From Pseudonocardia parietis (GTDB lineage Bacteria; Actinomycetota; Actinomycetes; Mycobacteriales; Pseudonocardiaceae): 64,000 bases of DNA. The notes beneath the pieces were generated by a model that did not search any database, was not told the origin of the DNA, and saw nothing but the letters and a program-made list of their open reading frames with translations. The stretch is from NCBI RefSeq assembly GCF_017876315.1, contig NZ_JAGINU010000001.1:7068001-7132000 (forward strand), given 5' to 3'. Below are positions 1 to 8,503 of this stretch, one piece after another. Position 1 is the first letter of the stretch. The number at the start of each line of letters is the position of its first letter. Both the position numbers and the translations under genes were made by a program.

Positions 1-1637
1 GGCTCGCCATCCTGGGCCTGCTCGCGCTGGTCGCGCTGGCGGCCCCGCTGCTGGCCCCCTATGACCCGGCCGAACGCACCGGACGGCCCTTCTCCCCGCC
101 GTCGGCCGACCACCTGCTGGGCACCAACGACATCGGCCACGACCTGCTCTCCGAGCTGATCCACGGCGCGCAGGTGTCACTGCTGGTCGGCGTGGTCGCA
201 GCCCTGGTCGCGACGCTGGTCGGCGCCGCCGTCGGCGTGGCCGCCGGGTACGCCCGGGGCTGGGTGGACACCGTGCTGATGAGGGCCGTCGACGTGGTGC
301 TGGCGCTGCCGACGCTGCCGCTGACGATCGTGATCGGCGTCTTCGCGGGCCCCGGCCTGGGCACCCAGATCCTGGTCATCGCCGGCGTGATGTGGGCCGG
401 TGTCGCCCGGGAGCTGCGCTCGCAGGTCCTGTCGCTGCGCGAACGCGACCACATCCAGGCGGTGCGGGCGATGGGCGCCGGTCCCGTGCACGTGGCGTCC
501 CGGCACCTGCTGCCCGCGGTCGCCCCGCTGGTGGTGCCGCAGTTCGTGCTCGCGACCAAGACCGCGATCCTGCTGGAGGCGTCCCTGGCGTTCCTCGGAC
601 TCGGCGACCTCACCGCGAAGAGCTGGGGGACGATGCTGTCGCTCGCCCACGCGCGCAGCGCGTTCCTGACCGACGCCTGGCTGTGGTGGGTGCTCCCGCC
701 CGGCCTGGCCATCGCCATGACGGTGCTGGCCTTCGCGCTGCTGGGCTTCGCGTTCGAGGAGCGGGCCCGCCCGGCGTTGCGGGTGCGCCGCAGGCAGGCC
801 CCGCGGCTGCGCCGCCCCGCGTCGCCCACCGGTGCCGCGGCGCCCGACGGCCCTCCGCTGGTGGTCGAGGGCCTCACCGTCACCTACGACGGCGTGAGCT
901 CCGCGGCCGCCGGGGTCGATCTGCACGTGGCCGCGGGCGAGCTGGTCGGCCTGGTCGGCGAGTCCGGCAGCGGCAAGTCGACCGTGGCCGCGGCCACCGC
1001 CGGGCTGCTCCCGCCGGCGGGCGAGATCACCGCCGGTGCGATCCGCGTCGAGGGCGTCGACATCGCGACGCTCCCCGACGAGGAGCTGCGCACGCTGCGC
1101 GGCAACCGGATCGCCATGATCCCCCAGGAGGCGATGAGCGCGCTCGACCCGGTGCACCCGATCGCCGACCAGCTCGCCGAGGCGGTGCTGGTGCACCGCA
1201 GCGTCGGCAGGCAGGCGGCCCGGGAGCGGGCGGCCGAGCTGCTCACCCTGGTCGGCATCGACCCGGCACGCGGGCGCGACCACCCCCACCAGTTCTCCGG
1301 GGGTATGCGCCAGCGCGTGGTGATCGCGATGGCGCTGGCCAACGATCCCGCCGTCGTCATCGCGGACGAGCCGACGACCGGTCTCGACGTGCTCGTCCAG
1401 GCCGACGTGCTCGCCCTGCTCGACACCCTGCGCAGCACCATCGGCATCGCGCTGCTCGTGGTCACCCACGATCTGCCGGTCATCGAGGCCGTCGCGGACC
1501 GCATCGTCGTGATGAAGGACGGCGCCGTGGTGGAGTCGGGTCCGACGGCCCGGGTACTCACCGCACCCGAGCACCCCTACACCCGGCTGCTGGTGGACTC
1601 CACCCTGCGCCTGCAGGTCGCGGAGCCGGCGTCGTGA
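1..1637 (+). CDS. Oligopeptide-type ABC transporter, fused permease (DppC-like) and ATP-binding (DppD-like) protein, 5' partial
   Basis: The reading frame is open from base 3 and lacks its first codons, so the gene starts before the window. The N-terminal ~265 visible residues are a DppC-type membrane permease: TM segments, then the cytoplasmic EAA-like loop around bases 450-620 that docks on the ATPase. After an Arg/Pro-rich linker (~780-850) a complete ABC domain follows, with Walker A GESGSGKST near base 957, signature FSGGMRQR near 1291 and Walker B VVIADEPT near 1351. The C-terminal HPYTRLL stretch is typical of OppD/DppD. Permease-ATPase fusions of this kind are known in actinobacteria. 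The substrate is unknown; peptides or nickel complexes are usual for the family. The stop overlaps the next GTG by 4 bp. Confidence 0.93.
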   Translation, partial: LAILGLLALVALAAPLLAPYDPAERTGRPFSPPSADHLLGTNDIGHDLLSELIHGAQVSLLVGVVAALVATLVGAAVGVAAGYARGWVDTVLMRAVDVVLALPTLPLTIVIGVFAGPGLGTQILVIAGVMWAGVARELRSQVLSLRERDHIQAVRAMGAGPVHVASRHLLPAVAPLVVPQFVLATKTAILLEASLAFLGLGDLTAKSWGTMLSLAHARSAFLTDAWLWWVLPPGLAIAMTVLAFALLGFAFEERARPALRVRRRQAPRLRRPASPTGAAAPDGPPLVVEGLTVTYDGVSSAAAGVDLHVAAGELVGLVGESGSGKSTVAAATAGLLPPAGEITAGAIRVEGVDIATLPDEELRTLRGNRIAMIPQEAMSALDPVHPIADQLAEAVLVHRSVGRQAARERAAELLTLVGIDPARGRDHPHQFSGGMRQRVVIAMALANDPAVVIADEPTTGLDVLVQADVLALLDTLRSTIGIALLVVTHDLPVIEAVADRIVVMKDGAVVESGPTARVLTAPEHPYTRLLVDSTLRLQVAEPAS

Positions 1638-2413
1638 GCCCGGTACTGGCCGTGGACGGCCTGACCGTGTCCTTCGGCGGACGCGGCGGCCGGCTCCCCG
1701 CGGTGTCCGATGTGGATCTCACGGTGGAGGCCGGTGAGATCGTCGGGCTCATCGGCGGCTCGGGGGCCGGGAAGTCGACGGTGGCCCGTGCCGTCGCCGG
1801 GCTCGTCCGCCCCGACGCGGGCTCGATCCGGATCGCCGGTTCCGAGCTGCTGGGTGCCGGTCGCCGCGAGCTGCGCAGGCTGCGGCGGACGATGCACCTG
1901 GTCTTCCAGGACCCCTACGCGTCGATTCCACCGACCATGCGGGTCGCCGACGTCGTCGCCGAACCGCTGGTCGTCCACCGGATCGGCGACCGGTCCGAGC
2001 CCGCGGACCGGGCGGCCGAGGCCGTCACCGCGGTCGGGCTGCCCACCTCGCGGCTGCACAGCTTCGCCCACGAGCTCTCCGGCGGGGAACGCCAGCGGGT
2101 CGCCTTCGCGCGGGCGCTCGTGACCGGCCCCCGGCTGATCCTCGCCGACGAGCCCACCCAGATGCTCGACGCGTCGCTGCGCCGGGGCCTGGTCGACCTG
2201 ATCGACGAGCTCGCCACCGGCCGGGGGATCGCCGTCCTGCACGTGACCCACGACCTCGCACTGGCCCAGCACAGCTGCGCCCGGCTCGCCGTGATGTGCC
2301 GTGGACGGGTGGTGGAGGCGGGCCCGACCGACCGCCTGCTCGCCGCACCCCGGCACGACTACACCGCGGCGCTCGTCGCCGCCGCCCACCACGCTCCGAA
2401 GGGAACCTCGTGA
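1634..2413 (+). CDS. ABC transporter ATP-binding protein (DppF/OppF-like)
   Basis: This 259-aa protein is the second ATPase of the peptide-type importer. It shows Walker A GGSGAGKST (about residues 40-48), the Q-loop region LVFQDPYASIPP, signature LSGGERQR and Walker B LILADEPT. The C-terminal tail (HDYTAAL) matches OppF/DppF proteins but is short. The GTG start at 1634 sits inside GTGA, overlapping the upstream stop, so translation is probably coupled. In this family two different ATPases drive one permease pair, so it should pair with the ATPase half of the fused gene before it. Confidence 0.92.
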   Translation: MSPVLAVDGLTVSFGGRGGRLPAVSDVDLTVEAGEIVGLIGGSGAGKSTVARAVAGLVRPDAGSIRIAGSELLGAGRRELRRLRRTMHLVFQDPYASIPPTMRVADVVAEPLVVHRIGDRSEPADRAAEAVTAVGLPTSRLHSFAHELSGGERQRVAFARALVTGPRLILADEPTQMLDASLRRGLVDLIDELATGRGIAVLHVTHDLALAQHSCARLAVMCRGRVVEAGPTDRLLAAPRHDYTAALVAAAHHAPKGTS

Positions 2414-3711
2414 ACGACATCGCCGTGCTCGACATGGACATCCGCAGTCCGGAACGGCACCACCGCGGCGACCGGATCGACTGCTACGACCTGGAGCGCA
2501 CCGACCTCGGCCGCTACCGTCTGATCGCCGTCTCCGGCACGGTCGACCAGGAGCACCTGCTGCGGAACCGGCACATCATCCGCGAGTACCTCGACGGCGG
2601 CGGTGTGCTGCTGTTCAACGGGCAGCTGCACCGGGACTGGCTGCCGGGGGCGTCGTCGTTCGTCCCGCTGGAGCGACCGTCCCTGGCCGCCTACCGCGTG
2701 ACCTGGCTCGCCGACCACCCGGTCTTCGCCGGGATCGAGCCGGACGACCTGACCTTCCGCCGCGGGGTCGCCGGCTTCTTCGCCCGCGGCCACCATCCCG
2801 TGCCGGACGGCGCCGAGGTGCTCGTGCGTCTCGGCGGCGGCGAGCCCGCCACCTACGTCGACCGGGTGTCGACCCGCGGCACGATCGTCGTCCACGCGAG
2901 CGGGGACCTGCTCGGCTACGACGGCGCCGACAACACGGCGAACCGGCTGGGCGGCCAGCTCGTCGACTGGGCGCGCGCCGAAGCCGACACCCGCCGAGCG
3001 GCCGCCGCGACGGCCGTCACCCCGGCGCCCTCCGGTGCCGCACCGCAGCCGGAGCCGGTACCGGCCGCGCACGGCAGCGGGCTCGCCGCCGTCTACGGCG
3101 GATCGGCGCCGCACCTGCGGGCCCTGACCACGCCGAAGTACGCCCGCCACCTCACCGGCGGCCTGCACTACCTGCCCGACCTGGCCGCGGCCGACCTCAC
3201 CGGACTCGACGGCCTGATCATCCCCGAGCGGCTGCACCGCGACCTGCTGCACGGCGCGCGTGAGCGTGTCCGGGACCTGCTCGACGCCGGTGGCACCGTG
3301 GTGTCCTTCGCGGGCGGCGAGCCGGTCCCCGAGTTCCTGCCCTCGGTGCACTGGGAGCACCGGCCGACGAACTTCTGGTGGTGGCTCGAACCCGGCGCCG
3401 ACCTGGGGCTGCGCACCCCGGACCCGGAGCACGCGCTGTTCGACCACCTCACGATGCGGGACTGCACCTGGCACTACCACGGTGTGCTCGACCCGCCCGA
3501 GGGCGCGGAGGTGCTCGTCACGCTGCCCACCGGCGAGGCGCTGCTCTACGTCGACCGGGTCAGCACCGCAGGCACCCTCGTGGTGTCCACACTGGATCCG
3601 ATGAGCCACTACGGGAGTCACTTCATGCCTGCCACCGAGCGGTTCCTCGACGGGTTCATGCCGTGGCTCGCCGAGACCGTCGCCCAGGACGCGACGGCGG
3701 GTGTCCGATGA
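2410..3711 (+). CDS. Tandem-duplicated class I glutamine amidotransferase-like protein of unknown function
   Basis: This 433-aa protein starts at a GTG inside GTGA, overlapping the ATPase gene. It is an internal duplication: residues ~1-190 and ~225-433 each contain an alpha/beta block with the pattern GAEVLVxLxxGEaxxYVDRV followed by STxGTxVV, joined by an Ala/Pro-rich linker (~195-222). Blocks such as IIREYLDGGGVLLFNG resemble ThuA/glutamine-amidotransferase-like folds, where a strand leads to the usual nucleophile position. No convincing catalytic Cys is visible there, so a binding or non-catalytic role is possible. Coupling to the ABC transporter suggests handling or sensing of the imported compound (inference). 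No specific function can be named. Confidence 0.75.
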   Translation: MNDIAVLDMDIRSPERHHRGDRIDCYDLERTDLGRYRLIAVSGTVDQEHLLRNRHIIREYLDGGGVLLFNGQLHRDWLPGASSFVPLERPSLAAYRVTWLADHPVFAGIEPDDLTFRRGVAGFFARGHHPVPDGAEVLVRLGGGEPATYVDRVSTRGTIVVHASGDLLGYDGADNTANRLGGQLVDWARAEADTRRAAAATAVTPAPSGAAPQPEPVPAAHGSGLAAVYGGSAPHLRALTTPKYARHLTGGLHYLPDLAAADLTGLDGLIIPERLHRDLLHGARERVRDLLDAGGTVVSFAGGEPVPEFLPSVHWEHRPTNFWWWLEPGADLGLRTPDPEHALFDHLTMRDCTWHYHGVLDPPEGAEVLVTLPTGEALLYVDRVSTAGTLVVSTLDPMSHYGSHFMPATERFLDGFMPWLAETVAQDATAGVR

Positions 3712-4226
3712 CCGGCCACGCCGCACTCACCGTCCTCGACGCGGGAACGCCGCTGACCTTCGGCCTCGACGACCTGATGCGCTACCACGGCCCGGGCTTC
3801 CCCGGCGGGGTCGCGCACGGCTTCACCGCGATGCGCCGCGCGTGGCCGCTGCTGGACCCGGCGGGCGCGCCCGAGCGCAGGGAGATCCGGGTCGAGACCG
3901 CGTTCCGAGGCCCCGGCGGCCGGGACGCGATCGAGCTGGTCACCAGGGCCGCGACCGAGGACCGCTTCGTGGTCACCGCGGACCTGGAACGGCCCGAGCG
4001 CGGCACCACCCTCGAGCGCTACGTCTTCCGGTTCCACCACCGCGACCGCACGGTCACGGTGCAGATCCGCGAGGGGTTCGTGACCGACGAGTTCATCGCG
4101 CTCGGCCGTGCCACGGACCGGACCGCGGACCAGGACGCGCGACTCGTCCTGCTGAAGCAGGAGATGGCCGACCGGCTGCTGGCACGGCCGCCGGAGGAGG
4201 TCTACGACGTCGTCGACGGGAGCTGA
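3708..4226 (+). CDS. Conserved hypothetical protein, possibly FmdE-like
   Basis: The 172-aa protein starts at an ATG in ATGA, overlapping the stop of the preceding gene, so four genes appear translationally chained. Near the N-terminus, MRYHGPGFPGG followed by HGFTAMRRA resembles the opening of the FmdE domain (formylmethanofuran dehydrogenase subunit E family), which normally reads HGHxCPG. Here the metal-binding Cys is absent. A later GPGGRDAIELVTRAAT block would match the family core. No membrane segment or signal peptide is seen. FmdE assignment is tentative. As the last gene of the transport operon it may act on, or bind, the transported molecule. Confidence 0.65.
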   Translation: MTGHAALTVLDAGTPLTFGLDDLMRYHGPGFPGGVAHGFTAMRRAWPLLDPAGAPERREIRVETAFRGPGGRDAIELVTRAATEDRFVVTADLERPERGTTLERYVFRFHHRDRTVTVQIREGFVTDEFIALGRATDRTADQDARLVLLKQEMADRLLARPPEEVYDVVDGS

Positions 4227-4280
4227 CCCGCCCCGGGGCGGCGTCCGCGCAGCACCACGTCGCTCTGGTTAGGTGGTCCG

Positions 4281-5084
4281 ATGGCGACCGCGAAGCTGCC
4301 GCGCAAGATCTACGAGCCCGAGCTGCTGCGCCTGCAGGGCGAGCTGGTGAAGATGATGGAGTGGGTGCGGGCCTCCGGCGCGCGGATCGTCGTCGTGTTC
4401 GAAGGGCGGGACGCGGCGGGTAAGGGCGGCGCCATCCAGCGGGTCAGCCAGTACCTCAACCCGCGCTTCTGCCACATCGTCGCGCTGCCCGCTCCGACCG
4501 AGCGTCAACGGGGCCAGTGGTACTTCCAGCGCTACGTCGAACAGCTGCCTGCGGCCGGCGAGATCGTGCTGCTGGACCGGTCCTGGTACAACCGCGCCGG
4601 CGTCGAGCGGGTCATGGGTTTCTGCACCGAGGCCGAGCACCAGCGGTTCCTCCACCAGGCCCCGGCGTTCGAGCAGATGCTCGTCGAGGACGGCATCCAC
4701 CTGCGCAAGTACTGGTTCTCGGTCAGTGCCCAGGAGCAGTCGCGGCGGTTCGCCGAGCGGCTGGACAACCCGCTCAAGCGGTGGAAGCTCTCGCCGATGG
4801 ACCTGGAGTCGATGACCCGCTGGGACGACTACTCCCGGGCCCGCGACGACATGCTCGCGCACACCGACACCGAGCACGCGCCGTGGTGGATCGTCGAGGC
4901 CGAGCAGAAGCGCAACGCTCGGATCAACATGATCCACCACCTGCTGACGTCGGTCCCGTGGGAGCCGGTGGAGCCCAGGGTCCTGACGATGCCCGGGCGC
5001 GCCCCGTCGACCGGGTACGAGCGACCGCCGCGCGAGGTCCAGCGCGACGTCCCGGACCACGCGGCGACACTGCTGAAGAAGTAG
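4281..5084 (+). CDS. ppk2: Polyphosphate kinase 2 family protein
   Basis: The 267-aa protein is a P-loop kinase that transfers phosphate between polyphosphate and nucleotides. It has Walker A GRDAAGKGGAI (about residues 44-54), the lid region LPAPTERQRGQWYFQRYV and the Walker B-like block LLDRSWYNRAGVERVMGF, all diagnostic of PPK2. KYWFSVSAQEQSRRF and the W/D-rich segment SPMDLESMTRWDDYSRARD follow. Length and single-domain form fit the class I (NDP-phosphorylating) group; the direction preferred in vivo cannot be read from sequence. It is monocistronic, 54 bp after the transport operon, and converges with the next gene across only 7 bp. Confidence 0.95.
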   Translation: MATAKLPRKIYEPELLRLQGELVKMMEWVRASGARIVVVFEGRDAAGKGGAIQRVSQYLNPRFCHIVALPAPTERQRGQWYFQRYVEQLPAAGEIVLLDRSWYNRAGVERVMGFCTEAEHQRFLHQAPAFEQMLVEDGIHLRKYWFSVSAQEQSRRFAERLDNPLKRWKLSPMDLESMTRWDDYSRARDDMLAHTDTEHAPWWIVEAEQKRNARINMIHHLLTSVPWEPVEPRVLTMPGRAPSTGYERPPREVQRDVPDHAATLLKK

Positions 5085-5091
5085 CCGGCGA

Positions 5092-5988
5092 TCACACCGG
5101 CTGTCGGAGCCGGCGGGCCACCAGTTCCCGGATCGTCGCGGTGACCTCGCCCGGCGCCTGCTCCGCCATGAAGTGCCCCCAGCCGCGGGTCCGGTGGTCG
5201 AGGTCGCCGGCCCACGCCCGCCACAGGGCGACGGCGTCGTAGCCCAGCGTCGCGCCCCAGTCCTGCTGGACGACCGTCACCGGCATGGCCAGGCGCCGCC
5301 CGGCGGCCCGGTCGATCCGGTCGTGGTCGATGTCGATCCCCGCCGACGCGCGGTAGTCGGCCACGATCGAGGGCACCGCCTCCCGGGAGGCCCGCAGGTA
5401 CTCCGCGCGCACCTGCGGCGGGATCGCCGCGGGATCGGCGCCCCAGGCGTCGAGGAAGTGGCCGAAGAACTCGTCGGCGCTGCGGGAGATCATCGACTCC
5501 GGCAGGCCCGGGGGCTGCGCCATCAGGTAGAGGTGGAACGCGACCGCCGCACCGGCGCCGTGCAGGATGTCCCACATGTCCAGGGTCGGCAGCACGTCGA
5601 GGATCCCGAGGTGAGTGACCGTCTCCGGGTGGTCGAGCCCCGCTCGCACCGCGACCAGGGCACCACGGTCGTGCCCCACCAGGGCGAAGCGCTCGGCGCC
5701 GAGCTGCCGGGCGGCGGCGACGACGTCCGCGGCCATCGTGCGCTTCGAGTACACGTCGGGGGTCGTGGCGTCGGGCTTGTCGCTGGCGCCGTAGCCGCGC
5801 AGGTCCGGGCAGATGACCTGGTGGTCGGCGGCGAGATCGGCGGCCACGTGCCGCCACATCAGGTGGGTCTGGGGGAAGCCGTGCAGCAGCACGACCGCCG
5901 GGCCGGAGCCCGCGATGGCGACGTTCAGGACCGTCCCGTCGTGGGCGGGAACGCGCTCCGTGCGGAAGCCGGGGATCTCGGGGGGCAT
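5092..5988 (-). CDS. Alpha/beta hydrolase, haloacetate dehalogenase/epoxide hydrolase-like
   Basis: The 298-aa protein starts at ATG 5988, with an AGAGGAA ribosome site 6 bases upstream; the longer frame to 6027 lacks this. LLHGFPQTHLMWRHVA (oxyanion region), RGYGASDKP and the nucleophile elbow GHDRGA show an Asp nucleophile, as in haloalkanoate dehalogenases and epoxide hydrolases. LDVLPTLDMWD, LMAQP, DYRASAGIDIDHD and the terminal GWGHFMAEQAP (catalytic His) follow the fluoroacetate dehalogenase layout. The second carboxylate-binding Arg of that family (HDRGAR) is Leu here, so the substrate may differ. It is divergent from the SARP-type regulator, its likely controller. Confidence 0.85.
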   Translation of the reverse strand: MPPEIPGFRTERVPAHDGTVLNVAIAGSGPAVVLLHGFPQTHLMWRHVAADLAADHQVICPDLRGYGASDKPDATTPDVYSKRTMAADVVAAARQLGAERFALVGHDRGALVAVRAGLDHPETVTHLGILDVLPTLDMWDILHGAGAAVAFHLYLMAQPPGLPESMISRSADEFFGHFLDAWGADPAAIPPQVRAEYLRASREAVPSIVADYRASAGIDIDHDRIDRAAGRRLAMPVTVVQQDWGATLGYDAVALWRAWAGDLDHRTRGWGHFMAEQAPGEVTATIRELVARRLRQPV

Positions 5989-6029
5989 GACTGTTCCTCT
6001 CGTTCGGACCGGCGCCAGCCTCCCCACCG

Positions 6030-6050
6030 CCGGTCAGTATCCGGTCAGTA
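6030..6050. promoter_or_regulatory. Direct repeat with 11-bp period, candidate SARP operator
   Basis: CCGGTCAGTA occurs twice, at 6030-6039 and 6041-6050, exactly 11 bp apart, between the divergent hydrolase (start 5988) and the BTAD regulator (start 6096). Known SARP regulators bind heptamer direct repeats spaced one helical turn (11 bp), so this is the natural candidate site. Binding is inferred. Confidence 0.5.
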
Positions 6051-6095
6051 CCGATTCCCCTACGACCGACGACCCGACGACCGACCCGACGACCG

Positions 6096-8081
6096 ATGAC
6101 CCGACGACCGCCGACCGTCGCCGGGATCGACGTCCTCGGGCCGGTGACCGCGCGCGACAGCGGCGGAGCGACGATCGATCTGCGGGGCCCGCGGCACAAG
6201 GCCGTGCTGGCCCGGCTGATCGTGGCCCGTGGTCGCGTCGTCCCGCTGACGCGGCTGGTGGACGACCTGTGGCAGGACCTGCCGTTGCCGCGCAACCCGG
6301 CCGGCGCCGTCCGCACCTTCGTCTCGGCCCTGCGCGCCGACCTCGAGCCCGGGCGACCGGCGGGTGACCCGGCCCGGCTGATCGTCACCGAGGGACCCGG
6401 CTACGCGTTCCGCGCCGGGCCGGGACTCCTCGACGCCGACCGGTTCGTCGCGGCCCTCGACCGGGCGGAGCCGCCGGGTGCACCCGGCGCCGGGCAGGCG
6501 GTGCGGTCCCTGCACGAGGCGCTGGCCCTGTGGCGAGGACCGGCGTACGCCGACTTCCCCGACGCGTCGTGGGTGCGCGCCGAGCGCGCCCGATTGGGGC
6601 AGCTGCGACTGGACGCCGTCGAACGTCTCGGCGAGGCCAGGCTCGCGGCCGGCCGCCCGGCGGATGCCGTCCCGGACCTCGACGCCCATGTCGTGGACCA
6701 TCCCTGGAGGGAGGAGGGCTGGCGGTTGCTCGCGCTGGCCCTCTACCGCTGCGAGCGGGCCGGGGACGCGCTCGCCGTCCTGCGCCGGGCCCGCCGCGAG
6801 CTCGTCGACCAGCTCGGCAGCGACCCCGGCCCACGGCTCTCCGAGCTGGAGACGGACATCCTGCGCCGCGCGCCGCACCTCGACCGCTCGCCGGCCGGGA
6901 GCACGACGGGAGCGGGCGACGTCCTCACCGAGACCGCCGCGGCCTGGGCCACCGGCCCCGCGATGGGCCCCCGGGCCGGTCTGACCTCGGCGACCACGCT
7001 GCTCGGCAGCTTCGCCGTGCACGGCGGTGGGCCCGCGGAGGCGACCGTCCGGCACGCGTCGACGATCGCGGCGGCCGAGGAGCTCGGTGACCCGCGCTTC
7101 ACCGCTGCGGTCATCTCCGCGTTCGACGTGCCGAGCGTCTGGACCCGGCCGGACAGTCCGGACTCGTCCCGCGCCGTCGTCGCCGCGGCCGAGCGCACCC
7201 TGCGAGCGCTGGGTGACGGCGCCCCGGTCCCGACCCGCGTCCGCCTGCTCACCACGATCGCCCGGGAGAGCCGCGGGACCACCGACCCCCGCGGTGGCGA
7301 GGCGGCGATCGAGGCCGAGCGGCTCGCCCGGGGACACGGCGACCCGGCACTGCTGGCCACCGCCCTCGGCGGCCGGTTCCTGCACCGGTTCGGCCGGGCA
7401 GGCCTCGCCGCCCGGCGCGACGAGCTCGGCGCCGAGATCCTCGACCTCGGTGTGCGCCACGAGCTGACGAACTCGACCGTGCTCGGGCACCTGGTGCGGC
7501 TGCAGGCCCGCTGCGCGCTGGGTGACCTCGCGGGCGCCGGACAGCACGAGGACGCACTGGTCGAGCTGGACCGGCGGCACGAACGTCCGCTGGTCCAGGT
7601 GTTCGTCGCGTGGTTCCGCGCGCTGCGCGCCGACCTGCGCGACGACCCGCACGCGGAGGCCGGATACCGCGATGCGGCCGGGCTGCTCGACGGCGCCGGG
7701 ATGCCCGGCCTGGCCGACGGCCTGCTCCCGCTGGCACTGGTCGCACGCCGACTACGCCGGGGAGAATCCGCCGGCTCCCCGGAGCCCGCCGGGCCCTACG
7801 AACCGTGGATCGCCCCGCACCGGCTCCTCGCCGCCGGGGAACGGAGCCGGGCCGCGGCGGCACTCCGGTCACTGCCCGACCCCGCGCCGGGCCACCTGCT
7901 CGAGGTGCTGTGGTGCCTGGCCGGGCAGGCGGGCCTGGCCGTGGGAGACCACGACATCGTCGTCCGGGCCGCACATGCCCTGGGCCCCGCCGAGGGCGAG
8001 CTGGCCGGGGCGGGAACCGGCCTGCTCTGCGCCGGGCCGGTCGCCGAGCACCTCGATGCCCTGCGCGCGGCGGCCGCGTGA
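6096..8081 (+). CDS. SARP/AfsR-type transcriptional regulator with BTAD domain
   Basis: The 661-aa protein begins with an OmpR-like winged helix (residues ~10-105: LRGPRHKAVLARLIVA, VDDLW, RTFVSALRADLEPG, TEGPGYAF). A bacterial transcriptional activation domain follows (~112-255: ALALWRGPAYADF, ARLAAGRPADAVPDL, HPWREEGWRLLALALYRCERAGDAL). The C-terminal ~400 residues are Ala/Arg-rich and helical, TPR-like, without the NB-ARC P-loop of AfsR. The ATG at 6096 lies in an irregular run of CCGACGA units (6066-6107) and has no clear ribosome site, so a start slightly downstream cannot be excluded. The divergent hydrolase and the 11-bp repeat between them point to local regulation. Confidence 0.88.
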   Translation: MTRRPPTVAGIDVLGPVTARDSGGATIDLRGPRHKAVLARLIVARGRVVPLTRLVDDLWQDLPLPRNPAGAVRTFVSALRADLEPGRPAGDPARLIVTEGPGYAFRAGPGLLDADRFVAALDRAEPPGAPGAGQAVRSLHEALALWRGPAYADFPDASWVRAERARLGQLRLDAVERLGEARLAAGRPADAVPDLDAHVVDHPWREEGWRLLALALYRCERAGDALAVLRRARRELVDQLGSDPGPRLSELETDILRRAPHLDRSPAGSTTGAGDVLTETAAAWATGPAMGPRAGLTSATTLLGSFAVHGGGPAEATVRHASTIAAAEELGDPRFTAAVISAFDVPSVWTRPDSPDSSRAVVAAAERTLRALGDGAPVPTRVRLLTTIARESRGTTDPRGGEAAIEAERLARGHGDPALLATALGGRFLHRFGRAGLAARRDELGAEILDLGVRHELTNSTVLGHLVRLQARCALGDLAGAGQHEDALVELDRRHERPLVQVFVAWFRALRADLRDDPHAEAGYRDAAGLLDGAGMPGLADGLLPLALVARRLRRGESAGSPEPAGPYEPWIAPHRLLAAGERSRAAAALRSLPDPAPGHLLEVLWCLAGQAGLAVGDHDIVVRAAHALGPAEGELAGAGTGLLCAGPVAEHLDALRAAAA

Positions 8082-8503
8082 TCTCTGCGGAGCCGTAGCG
8101 CCACGAAGGCGGCCCCGGCGGCTGTTGGATCAACCACCGGGGCCTCGAACCCATCGGCACCCGGGTCCCGAGAGGCTCTACGGGCGGACGATACGGGCCC
8201 CGGCGAGTGGGGCCGGGGCCGACCGACGCCGGCCCGTCTCCGGAGCCGGTGCTGAATCTCCGAGGTCGGCGCTGATGGCGTACGGTCGGCACGACGGTCG
8301 AGCACACGGCCGTCGGTCCGGACACGGGGCACGGCGCTTCCTCATCGGCGCTTCCCCGCTAGTTCCGTTCTTCATGTGCGTCCTCGACCACTGGCTCCGC
8401 GGGTGAGGGCTGAACGCGTCATGTTGCTTCGGCCCTATCCGGTCAGTGCGCCCTGCGCGCTGTACCCCGTACCCGCCCGCCTTCCGGAAGGTCGTACGCC
8501 CGC
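8082..8503. other. Intergenic region without a supported gene
   Basis: No frame here shows recognisable protein content. A short palindrome CTTCCGGAAG lies just before the next gene (about 8480), and one copy of TATCCGGTCAGT near 8437 resembles one half of the 11-bp repeat at 6030-6050. It presumably holds the promoter of the GAF-ANTAR gene, but no clear -35/-10 pair was found. Confidence 0.4.

Noticed and set aside
6066..6107. Run of CCGACGA units over the SARP start codon
   Set aside because: Spacings are irregular (8, 12 and 15 bp), so it fits low-complexity GC-rich sequence better than an operator.
8430..8450. TATCCGGTCAGT upstream of the GAF-ANTAR gene, like the SARP repeat at 6030-6050
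   Set aside because: Only one copy and no 11-bp partner, so chance is likely.
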